In this document: positions 13,901-25,900 of the stretch, one piece after another
How the letters are laid out: each line of letters starts with the position of its first letter
Position numbering within the stretch: the stretch's first letter is position 1
Source of the DNA: Piscicola geometra
Lineage: Eukaryota; Annelida; Clitellata; Hirudinida; Piscicolidae
DNA: 64,000 bases
Direction of reading: 5' to 3'
Assembly (NCBI GenBank): GCA_943735955.1
Contig: OX030958.1
Coordinates: 8,495,626 to 8,559,625 of the forward strand
Notes under the pieces: generated by a model
The model's database searches: none
What the model was told of the DNA's origin: nothing
The model's input: only the letters and a program-made list of their open reading frames with translations
Program-made: the position numbers and the translations under genes

Positions 13901-16900
13901 ACCTGCGTAGTGTGATAGTGGTGGTTTATAGTGATGGAATCGTGATGGAGGTAATCTGAGTGGTGTGGTAAGGTGTTTGTGATTTCTTTTCAACGGTGTA
14001 TATAAAGTGGTCGTGAAGTTATGGAATGTTGTAGGTGCTACTATATAAAACTGTTTGAGACTGATACAACTTTGTATCGTGATAAATTGTATAGTTGTGG
14101 CATAGCACTAGAATGGTTCAATTTCAAAAATTCAAGCAGCTATTCTTTGTGAAACCCTATAATGTCTGTGATGCCGATAGGATCTAAAATGTCTTTTAGA
14201 AAAATCAATTCTCATTTATTTAAAAAATCTTGATCTTTTATAAGATACTTCTACTGAATTAATTAACACTAATTAGTCAAGGAAGTTGTAATGAATTGGA
14301 ATGTAATTGAAGTAGAAATGATGTCTAATGCAACGGGAGAAACTGTGTTAATCATCCAACAGCTCACGATTGCTTTTATATTGAATTCATTGTTAAAATA
14401 ATTCGATTTTTCTTTGACAAAATAATTTATTTGAAATGTTGTTATTTTTATTTTGCAAAAGAAGTAAAACTCAAACGAATGGGAAGATGAAAGGGAGGTT
14501 CATTGAGTTCCGTGGACAATATCATGAGCTTGTAATCAAGTGCAAAGACACAAACAACAGGGGAATTTATGCGTAAATGGATGAATTATCCAAGGCTGAA
14601 ATGTATGATTAGCCTGGATAGTAAATTTAAAATGAACTAATTTGTTAATTAATGAGTATGTGAATGCGTGAGAATGTGAATGGATGAAAGAACAAAATAT
14701 TTGATGACAGAATAAATCAAAAGAGATGAGTGATAGGATGAATAGAAGGATGTATGAAGGGATAAATAATGGGGGAAAGAATGGAAAAATGGAGACTGAT
14801 TGATAAAAGGATTAGTGAAACGATGGATAGATGGATAGATAGATAGACAGACGGGTGGATGAACAGATGGATGGATTGACAGACAGATGAATGGATGGTT
14901 AGACGAATGGTTAGATGGATGGTTAGATGGATAGATGTGCAGATGGATGAATGAATGGATGGGTGGATAGACAGACCAGTGCTGCAGTCTGCAGTCGAAA
15001 AGATCAATGCCTTCTTCAGCTGAGCCCCCTTTTGTTCCTCTGGGATCTTTAGGCCATGACACACCTGATATGAATGTTACTGATGATGGTTCTAAGGATA
15101 ATGGTGCTGATTATGATGATGATGCTGTTGAAATTTCTGGGGATGATATTGATGATAATGAGGATGATGTTAGTGGGCGAATGATTAAAGCCACAATGAC
15201 AACATTTCACAATCTTGAATCTAATTCAGATTAAGAGAAAATTTTCAAAATAATAATGTTCAAAAAAACAAACAAATGTTTGTTTATTTGAAGCAGCCAT
15301 GCCCATCAAAGTAATTACTCTCTATTCGGTAATTAGGATTGTCTGCGAGGTAGCTAGATAATCGTCGCCATCACTCTTCCTTCATCCAGCCTTTCCAAGA
15401 AAAGATGATCATTATTAAAACTGCTCGTGTCTTTCAGGCTTCAAGATGTGTATGGAAGATGACTGCATGCATTATGCATCACATCGCTCCTTTAGAAACA
15501 GCCTTGCATGCACTATAATTGGGAAATTGGCACACATTTTTTTCGAAAAAATTGCATGGGAAAAAAATTACAAGTAATATTTTCTTAATATTACTAAATT
15601 TTTTATGTTTTTACATTTTCAGTATTCATTTCACGCTTTTATTTTCATTTTCGAAAAGTAATTAAATATTTATAATTTTTATTTCCTAAAACCATTCGTT
15701 AAAATCTAAGTAATACCTGTATTTGAAGTTTTGTAAAAACCCTTTCAGCTTAAAAGATTACTAAAACGAAGAATATTACATTTAAAATTTTCAAAACTTC
15801 ATTTCACACCTTTATCATCTTTTTATTTCTATCTTGGAAACAACTTTCAAAAAGATTTCAAAAAAAGAAACCAACGATAACTAACGGGTAACTGATATTC
15901 TCACTAAAAATGTTTCAATAGAAACATTTTCATCATCAAAAGTTCAAATAAATGTATTTTTACTTTAAAACAAACAAAATCATTTCTCAAAGCGCCTCTC
16001 AGCAGCACTCACGCTCATTCATCATTATGTCCCCCACTCTTCCTGCCGCTGAAGCCTCAAGTTGACTTCGAAAGACAATTCTTTTCAAAGTTGAAAAGCT
16101 GTGAGTTATAATTTTCTTATTTTTAACACAATTCATCACACTAATTGCATTTTTACAGTGGATTAAACAATGATGAATTTTCATTTAAAGTGTTTGAACT
16201 TACTCTTACTCTTATTTGTACTTTCAGAAAGCTTTCGAGCTTTCTCTAACTGCTTTTGTTTCAGTTTGAAAACTATTTTTTAGTAATTTATTTTTTCAAC
16301 AGCTTTTTTGAAACTTGGAAAAATATTAACTTGGCTTTCCGTTTTCTTTTTCCCCAAATAGATTTAATTTATGTCTTCTTTTTATGAGAACTTTAATGAG
16401 CTATGAGTTTTATTGTTTTACACTTCCTTTTAAAGATGACTTGTAGTCAAAATATTATTTCAAACTACCACATCGACAACCATTGATTTTCAACCTCCCT
16501 TCGTTTTTTCAGAGCCCCCACAAAAATCAAAAATCATTTTTAACTCACAAAACCTCACCAGGGAAAATGCGCAAGAAGCCTGTCGAAGAAGCCAGAAACT
16601 GCCAGCCCACACCTGTGTTCCTGCTGAAGACCTGGTCCAGGTCAGACGACCACGACACTCCATTGAGGATCTGTGAGGCTGAAAGGTTTTTAAAAAGTAA
16701 TATATGAAACTTTTTTCTTTTTTTTTTAAATAAAAAAATACAAAACTGATGTTAAATGAAAGTAAAAATAGAGAATTGAAATAAAGAAATATATTTATTT
16801 GAAAAACTTTTATTTTCTTTAAAATAATTTCGTGAAAAAAGGTTTAGATGGAGTTTTCACAGGTTAAAGTGACAAGATTTTTCAATCTCGCGAGTGAGAA

Positions 16901-19900
16901 GAGATGCTGTGTGCCTGCATGATACGTGCTTTCCAGCGATGGCTTAAAACTGAAACCTTTGAATATAAAGTTGCTTACTTAAAAAGGAAAATGTTAAAAT
17001 AGACCAGATATTTTATAGCTTCTACCATGAAATTCTGTGAACCATAAACAAAGTATTTAGTGCATGCATTATAGTGAGAAGAGACGCGTTTATAACTTAA
17101 TTGGGACTGTCATAATATTTGCATAAAGCTTCATCACCTATAACGCTTGAAAATAACGAAGTTAATGAAGACATTAACTGTACATTTTATTCAGCAACAA
17201 AAAATTATCATGATTTATTTTATATATATTTAAATTCAAAAATTTGCTCCAAATATTCAAGGGGTGAATATTTTTGCTTTATTAGTCCGGATCCGAGAAC
17301 TGAATTTATCTGTGGCGTTAATGAACTAACGCATAAAATTACTAACCAGTGGCTAATTGTATGTCCGTTAAAGATGATTGAATATTTTCATTACATCGAC
17401 ACTGAAACTAAGGGCTAGAATTTCCATCCAGAATAACAGAAAATAAATTTAATATCGACATTTTCATCGCTATTTATTTTTCAGCCAATTTGAAAGCTTT
17501 TATTTTTACCCTTTTGAAAAATCATGCATTTTTGTGATTTTATTAAAAAAGTTTATAATGAAAAAAAACATCATTAATTAATTCAAGAGAAAATGGCATA
17601 CATTCTCATGCATTTATGGACTATGATATATGATACGTTGTTTTGTGGTTATTTAGTTAGAATAAAACAACGAGAAAACTCTTCAGTCTATTGGTTTTTA
17701 GAATTAACCTATGAAAGCTTTTGAATATTAAAATCATAGATTTTTAATTGAGTAGTAACCATCACAACTCTTCCACCTTTTTCATTAGCGTTAATTTCAG
17801 TTTTAAATAAATTATTATAACCCAATTTTATAAAATAAGTTTGACAAATATTAAATAAATTTTTCTATTTCTAAATAAAACATTTTTTACAATTCAAGTT
17901 TCAACAGTTTTTTTAAACTGCAAAAAAGAATATTTTAATTGATACATTTCTTTTGAATGCATAGATTTCCAAGTTATTTAAGGTTTTTAACATATTTGAG
18001 TGCCATCTCCAAAGAATTGGCTTCGAAGTCAATGAAAAGAACGTGATATAAGAGTAGATCATTACGCCAGTGTGGAAAGGTCGCTAATGAAAATGATGAT
18101 GGTACTTTGTGGTGATGAAGAATAGGATTCAATGATGCTGATAATGATGACAACTAGAATAAAAATAATGCAATGAGGCAAAGGTCAGATTCTTTGTCAG
18201 AAAGCTCATCGGCTAACTTAATTACTCCAATAACTAACTAATTGAAAACGAACGAGATCTGTCTTGTGTGCGTTTGGGAGTTTTCTTAAGAGAAACAACC
18301 TTGAACACCTATCTTTAAATTTAGACCACGTTCTTCTAACATATGTTTTTTTGAATTTATAAACAGACAAAGTTAATCTGAAATTAAATTGGAAAAATAA
18401 ACATGAAATTCAATATCGTGGTCACTAATCGGAACTTAATGTGACATTGAACTCCACTGGGTGTTCTCATAAATCTCTAGCGAGCCTTCGAATGCTTTTT
18501 TGTGCTCCTTTCATTTTTTCCATTTTCATCATGTTTGTTACAAAGTTTTTTCTTCTTTTATTTAATACTGTAGTTTTATTCATTCGAATTTATGTGCTTC
18601 TTTGTTGTTACCTTCCTGCCCGGACCGTTGGCGCATCTGTGCTAATGAGAAATGGGTTATTGTGCATTTTCAATACATACATAAAGTATCTGCTCAAAAG
18701 TATTTGTATGCTTCATAAATAACTTCTTTAATTGAGTTTCATTATTTTATTATTCAGTCATTAATCAATTTCAAGTCTCAAACATTTGATGTTTAGTGGA
18801 AAAAATGATTGAAAGCCTCAGTATCATGAAAACAGAGAATCAAACAGTTTTTAATTTGATGGTTTCACTGATTCAGAGAACAACCAATCCTAATTAGGAG
18901 TTCTGCGACAGGATGCATTTGCCTGCCGCATGACGTGCTTGCCTCAGATCATTCATTCTCATCGGGCACACAGCAGAGCAATTAATTTTAATCTAGGTTT
19001 ATACTTTCGGAAACTCTATCCATTTTATATTATGTTTCTTGAGAGAACAAAATCATGAAGCGAAGTGTTCTTTTTAGTTACAGTGTTGGGCCATTATTCC
19101 TGCGAGCATTGATTAATCTATCGAGGCATCCGTTAAGCCTATCCCATCTTTCCATTCTTTTGAACAGCCACTCTTCCGTCCATCTATTTTCTATCAAATT
19201 TAAAAAAATAAATTTTCACCTAAAATTTCGATAATCCTTTCAGTTTTTCTAGTTCAACGTTGGCTTCTAGCATGTCTGCCTGGATTACTCACCGCTTCAA
19301 AGAAGGCCACCAGCCAGTCTGCCTACGAGAAAATCAGTCGTTCCCTGTGGATCTCTCACCAGCATTGAAACTGAGGCTCGTAAAAAAACCTTAAAATTTT
19401 TGAAGGAGAACACAAGTGCTGCCATCTTTCTGCATTCTTGCACTCCCCACTCGCTTTCACATGAGTCAAGCAATGGCACACAAAAGGTTTGGAATTTGAT
19501 GACTTTTTTGATCAGCCAAACTAAGTGTTAATATGAGTTAGAAAGAATTAGGGTATATCGTAGTTGACACACAGTCAATCTCTCACAACTTTTTGTTCTC
19601 AAAAAAGCGCTTCATTCAGTTGTAAGCGTTCACATGAATCTTTATTAGAAATGTCCTCGTTGATTTTGATAGTTACAAGGAGAATAGCTCAGCGATGGAA
19701 GAGAAAGAACGAACGAATGGATTGATAGATGAATAGATGAATGCCTGCAAGTTGATATATGAGTAGATGATCTTTTAGAGTGAGCGATTTGTAACGGTCA
19801 TGTCTGGCTTGTACGATTTTTGGATTGTTTTGGAAAAATTTTATTCCTTTCAGATGTTTTGAATGAAATATGGCTTGTTTTTTCTTTGTTCCTTTCATTC

Positions 19901-22900
19901 ATTTCTCTAAAAGTTCTCGTCAAATTTCCGATGAATAATTTTTTGTAACTCGAATCAATCAAAACTCACTATTCCTAGAAACTCACTTGTAGAAAGCTCT
20001 ATCACCGAAGGGTTGTTGATCATTGCAGGCAATCAGACCGGCTTCAAAGCATTACGGAAACAAGCTTTGAAGGAATATTGCTATCTGTTTTTCAGACAAT
20101 CAAAAGCCCTCTGTCATTCAGAGAAAAAAGCGAATTTTAAAAGAAACTTGAAGTAGCAATAGATAGTGAGCTAAATGTAAGTTAGGATTATAAAGGTACT
20201 GACTGAATAAATAAAATCGTTCTTTTGAATTTGTTAAGTAGATAAATAAAATAAAACTTCTGAATTGAATGTAGAAATAGTTGAGGTTTTGGAAATTTTC
20301 CCAATTCCTTTGAGTGGTTATTAGAATGATGGATGATTGGTTCACCGTTGCAGTTGTAGCAGAAAAGCATTTGTATGGAAGAATTTTAAAATGGCGCAGT
20401 CTTTTGCACACTCGCACAAAAGACGCATCGATATGTAATTAAAGTCGTTTGCAAGCACCCGGAATCAATGTGTGAGTAATTGCAAGGAACCTGAAACGGA
20501 TGTGTGTGTGCTCAAGCCTTGATGACTAGATGCATTCTCGACGCGTTTCGCTTTCGTGAATGCATCGATGGTTTTTAACGAGATCGATGTGTGGTTTGTA
20601 GGTGGAGGACATGCAGAAATGAGGGCATGGGTGTATAACAAAATAAATCATAAATATTATAACATAATGACATATTTAGCCATCATTAGTTTAATGACAT
20701 TTTTTCTTTCTATACTTTTTTCAGTTTAAAAATAAAAATAATTTATCAGTGAAATTTAAAAAAAGATGATTTAAAATTCCCAAGGATGTGTTATAATAGA
20801 GCGGTGTTAAAGATTGATGAAAAGGTTAATGAAATGAGATATAATGTCTTCAATATTTATAAAAAGTTACAGAAACTTTAAGATAAACATTTATAATACC
20901 GAGTTTTTCTGTAACTTGAAAAAAAGTGAAAAAAGTGTTAGAAGATTTCGGCATTTGAAGGTAGATTGATTGGTGAATGAAACGGTGAATATAGATCCAA
21001 ATATAGGCATATGAAAAAACAATAATTAGATCGATTGATGAATAGATGAGAGAAACCAAAAAAGAAAAATTAATTGACTCACACTCGTCAAAGACGTTGG
21101 TGGGCACGTGGATGGTGCTGTGGTTGTAGTTGATGGGCATGCCGTCAAAGGAGTCGTGCTGTTCGAAGGGCAAGTCTGGCTTCTTCGCTTTATGGTAGGT
21201 AATCTGTGAATATGCATGTGTTTTTCTATGTGTATTTGTGTTTCTATTTTTATGTGTGTTTCTATTTTTATGTGTGTTTCTATTTTTATGTGTGTTTCTA
21301 TTTTTATGTGTGTTTCTATTTTTATGTGTGTTTCTATGTATTTTTGTGTTTCTATGTGTTTTTGTGTTTCTATGTGTTTTTGTGTTTCAATGTGTATTTA
21401 TATTTCTATGTGTATTTATGTTTCTATTATTATGTGTGTTTCTATGTGTACGTGTGTTTCTATGTGTATGTGTGTTTCTATGTGTATGAATGTTTCTATG
21501 TGTATTTATGTTTCTATTAGTATGTATGTTTCTATGTGTATTTGTGTTTCTATGTGTATGTATGTTTCTATGCGTATTTATGTTTCTATGTGTATTTATG
21601 TTTCTATGTGTATTTGTGTTTCTATTAGTATGTATGTTTCTATGTGTATGTGTTAGGGTTAGGGTTAGGGCTAGGGTTAGGTGTATGTGTATGTTTGTTT
21701 CTATGTGTATGTGTTTTTATATGTGTATGTGTGTTTCTATGTGTATGTGTGTTTCTATGTGTATGTGTGTTTCTATGTGTATGTGTGTTTCTATGTGTAT
21801 GTGTTTTTATATGTGTATGTGTGTTTCTATGTGTATGTGTGTTTCTATGTGTATGTGTGTTTCTATGTGTATGTGTGTTTCTATGTGTATGTTTTAGGGT
21901 TAGGGTTAGGTTTAGGTGTATGTGTATGTGTGTTTCTATGTGTATGTCTGTTTGTACCTGTTTGCGTGCATGCAAATTCTTTAGGAGTGAAAATATGAAT
22001 GAGAGTGGTGTTAAAATAAATTATATATAAATTTAATCAACACAGTTTTTCAATTTTAAACATAATTAAAATTTACTTGAATTTTTTTTTGAAAATTTGT
22101 TTAGCGAAGAAAAAATCGCGAAAACTTACAGAATAAAGTATTTCAAAACTTGACAAAGAATATACTGAGTTGAAAAATATAGAAATTTTAAATTCATTTT
22201 AATACAATTTTTGATAGTAACATTTTATTTTTAAAATATCTTTTGAAGTCCATACTTTCAATGAAGCATATTTTTTTAGATTTTGAAGCAAGATTTGCTG
22301 AGATTCGCATTGTGAAAACATTCGGAAGATAAACAAATTTAGTTTCATTCTGAAAAGTGTCGTTATATGGAATACGAGAAACTTCAAAAGAGCTCAAGAA
22401 TCTTTTTTTTTCTTAAATTAATGAGGAAATAATTTATTTCGTGTAAATGGAATGTGTAGGTGATTTTTAATGTGCGAAAATAAAATCTAAAATATAAACT
22501 AAAATGTGAAAAAAATCCGGTAAGGGCATTTCAATGTCGAAGAACATTAGTTTTTATTGTTTAATTTCAAAATGAGAGTGAAAGTTTGTGTACAGTTTTA
22601 TGTGATTTTGAGTCATTATTCGAAGGGTCTGTATGCAAGACAGAACCTTTTGCAGCTTCCGGGAAATGCATGTGACTCCCATTCTCTGCGTCTTTTTGAC
22701 CATTTATATTAACGGTCTTTTTATTAATCAATTGCCGTTTTTACTGTTTTTTTATTATTTAGTTTAAGAAGTTTAAGCCATATTTAAAATAATATACTGT
22801 CTTTTAAAATTTTGTTGCTGTAACGAAATCAACATAAAGTATAAAAAGTGATTTGAAGGGAAATTAATGTTTGCTCTACACGCTCTGTCACGTATAGAAA

Positions 22901-25900
22901 GCAAATGTCAAAAAGTTAATTAGAAATACATGTTTTCAAAAAAGTTATTAAACAGCAAAATACAATGTGTAATGAAAGTATACTACAAAGTACTAAGTAA
23001 ATCAAGAAGTTATCCTGAAGCAGTTTTTTCAAAAGTTAAACAACAAATCATTACTATCAAAATTTGCTTTCTATTTATCTAGAAACTTTTTGAAAAAAAG
23101 ATTTTCAGTAGTAGGAAACAATGGCGTGTACCTGAATATCCGGCTTGAAAGTGTGCGAGGCGTACAAGGCTTCAGCACGGTCCACGATTCTCTGTATCAT
23201 TGTAACGTGAGTTGTTTGTAAGGGGAAAGAAAATTGATTGTAATAAAAGCTTGATCATCTTTATCATAAAGGCAGACTTGAGGTATTTATCAGCGTTTCT
23301 CGGCAGCTTTATCGTCGTCCTTGCAAATCTGCCTGCTGCATTAGCCCTAATGCGCGTAGTGCCATTAAGACTGCTTCTTTGCAGAATGATGGACTGATTA
23401 CGAAGTGTGTCTTTTTCACAATGTATCATTACTTTCTGTAGGTTTTTATAAGATACAGCAAGGACAAGAGGCAAATAGAAAAATAACATTTAAAATTTTG
23501 GTTCATTAATTATAGATAGAGGAATGTACTCGTTACAGAGGAACCTACACTGAAATCTCATTAATTTTTTGGGTATTTCAAGATGGATTGCATGGTGAAG
23601 AAACACAATTGAATAATGATTGGATTGAGCTATTGCAAAAAAACAAAAAATCCAAATGCAATTTATGCTAGCAAAAAGTTCTTTGGCTTGAGGCCATCCA
23701 CGTTTCAATTATGCATACAGGCAGGCTTAAGCATGCTGTATTCTTTCTCAGCAGAATCTTTTATTCATTTTAAAATTTAATTCTAAATCTTAATAATACT
23801 TTCTGGCAAATTTTTTAATTCTTTTTCAGTGTCTTTTGACGTTCAGAAGCTCAGATATCGATTCGCCTCGCATACGCTAATCCTTTGTTGACTACAGCCT
23901 TCCTCGGATGATGTATGCTTCCTTGCATCTACACTGATTTCCACTTTAGGTTTAATTCTATGAATTTCCAATTCTGCAGACTTGCCATCTCTCCAACGTT
24001 GACTTCCCAGACCAATTAAATACTCTTTTGATCATTCCTTCCCGTAGGAGTTGCTGGCACATGCGCAGTGGAGATCACGTGATGCGAGGTCACGTGGGTG
24101 AAGGGCGTCTCCTAAATGATGTCTTGTACCTGCGAGGCGATCGATGCCAGCACACAGTAAAGCCAGAAGGAAAAGAATATTGCGAAAAGGAATCAGTATT
24201 TGTATAGAAATCGAGACAGAAAGTAAATATGACAAATAAGCCGACGATGGAATCGAGATTTTTTTAGCGTGATTATTTGGAAGATAAGTGCATGAGACAG
24301 GCGTGAAATAATCTGATTGCGAAATACCTTTTCATGGAAACTATTGATGTTCCTCAAAAGCATTCATGTAATTTTCAAATTAATTTTTAAAAGTGCAGCT
24401 ACTTCCCACACACTCCAGAAGATCTCTTTCAGGATGCGCCACAAATGACGTAAACAAGGGCCTCATCATCTAGACACATCAATGCACCCCCTCTCCCACC
24501 CACCTCCAAAGCTTGTATTCGTTCTGCAAACAGTTGCTCTAGATGTTTCTTGACCTTTCCCACCAACTTCTCGCCGTCGAATTTTTCAACCTTCGTTGGC
24601 TGGGCCAGATAGTCCTACGGTGATGGTTTGGTGTGGTGATTATGTGGTGATGGTTTGGTGTGGTGATTGTGTGGTGATGGTTTGGTGTGGTGATTGTGTG
24701 GTGTGTAGTGGTAGTGCGGTGAATATGTTGTGATAATTATAAAATAGAACTACTTGCCACGACGGAGTTTTACCAGTTTTCATTTAATTCTCTCCAAAAA
24801 AGTACAACACTTTAAACATCAATGAAATACATAATCAGGTACAAACACTGCTGATTCCCTCGAGGGCAGTGGCTTTGGAGGCAACGGTGGTCAGAGTGGC
24901 ACTCAGACGGTCAGCCCACTTGTGGATTCTGGGGAGCGTGCGTGGTGTATGGGAGTTGGTGCGGTTGGGAATGCTTGCATGAAGCGAAGAAATTGTTAAA
25001 TGGAAGGTTAAAGAAATGTTTTTCTGTTTATAAATATAAACTTAATTTTAGGTATGTTTCGGTTTTATGGAAAACAATTTTTAATTGGTTTGTGGTTCAG
25101 TTAACAAAGATAATTTTTTGCGATATGCGTTTAAGTGAAAAAGTTGACGAGAAAAAAAGTTTAATGCAACACTAAAAAAAACAAACTAATCAATTTATTG
25201 AAAAGTATGTGTTTGAGTGCTTTTCTAATTACTAAAGTTATTTGCACAAAATGGCAGTGTTCTGGGAGATACTCATCTGTGCCCAAAAAGGTTTTTGAAA
25301 ATTCTTTGATAACAAACATTTCAAAGAAACTCTTTTCAAACATATTTTTTACTATTGCATTAAACTTTTTTTATATTGATTAATTTTAAATAGGTTTCAT
25401 TAAGATTTAAAAATAGTTTTTAAGCTTTCTCTTCATGCTTTCATCATCGCGCGCCGTTGATGATCATAAAAAGGAGATTAGCTGCTTCGTATGCGCTTCG
25501 TGTAAATAAGTTTCAAGTATTTCATAGAATTGAAGAATAGATGCAGACAATTTTTCTCCTCATCTTAATCTCAAACTGAAAATCATTATGGCGTTTTATG
25601 AAACAAAAAAGTCGATTTTGTACAAAAATGAGTAATATAAACTTCGTTTGAAAGATGCAGAAGAAGCCATCTGATTGACGGAATTGAAGCTTAAATTTTG
25701 CAAAAAAAGCTTAAAGTTAATTTTCAAGAAGCATGCGAAGAAAGATTAAGCTGAGAAGAGGCAGCAGACCAGGCTACATGGCCATCCATCAACTTTCAAT
25801 GCGCGTATTCCCTACTCAGAATTTTAAATAGGTCTCTTCAACCCTTTCTATAAAAGCTGAAAATCTTAATATTCTTTTATTCAATTAATTGTTCACAAAG

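Noticed and set aside
14649..15064. Minus-strand ORFs of 115-137 aa rich in HPSIHPS
   Set aside because: They come from the GGAT/GATA microsatellite next to the real 88-nt alpha2delta exon; only 14977-15064 is supported.
21206..22030. Several long ORFs on both strands (up to 146 aa)
   Set aside because: They are made wholly by the TGTGTTTCTA/TGTATG tandem array, which is open in many frames; the protein is a simple repeat.
24032..24130. A possible extra alpha2delta exon (after TTTAG|GAGACGCCC)
   Set aside because: Exons 24504-24614 and 23132-23191 join directly in phase and read through the family consensus ([20 protein letters not shown]); the segment shows no homology in any frame.
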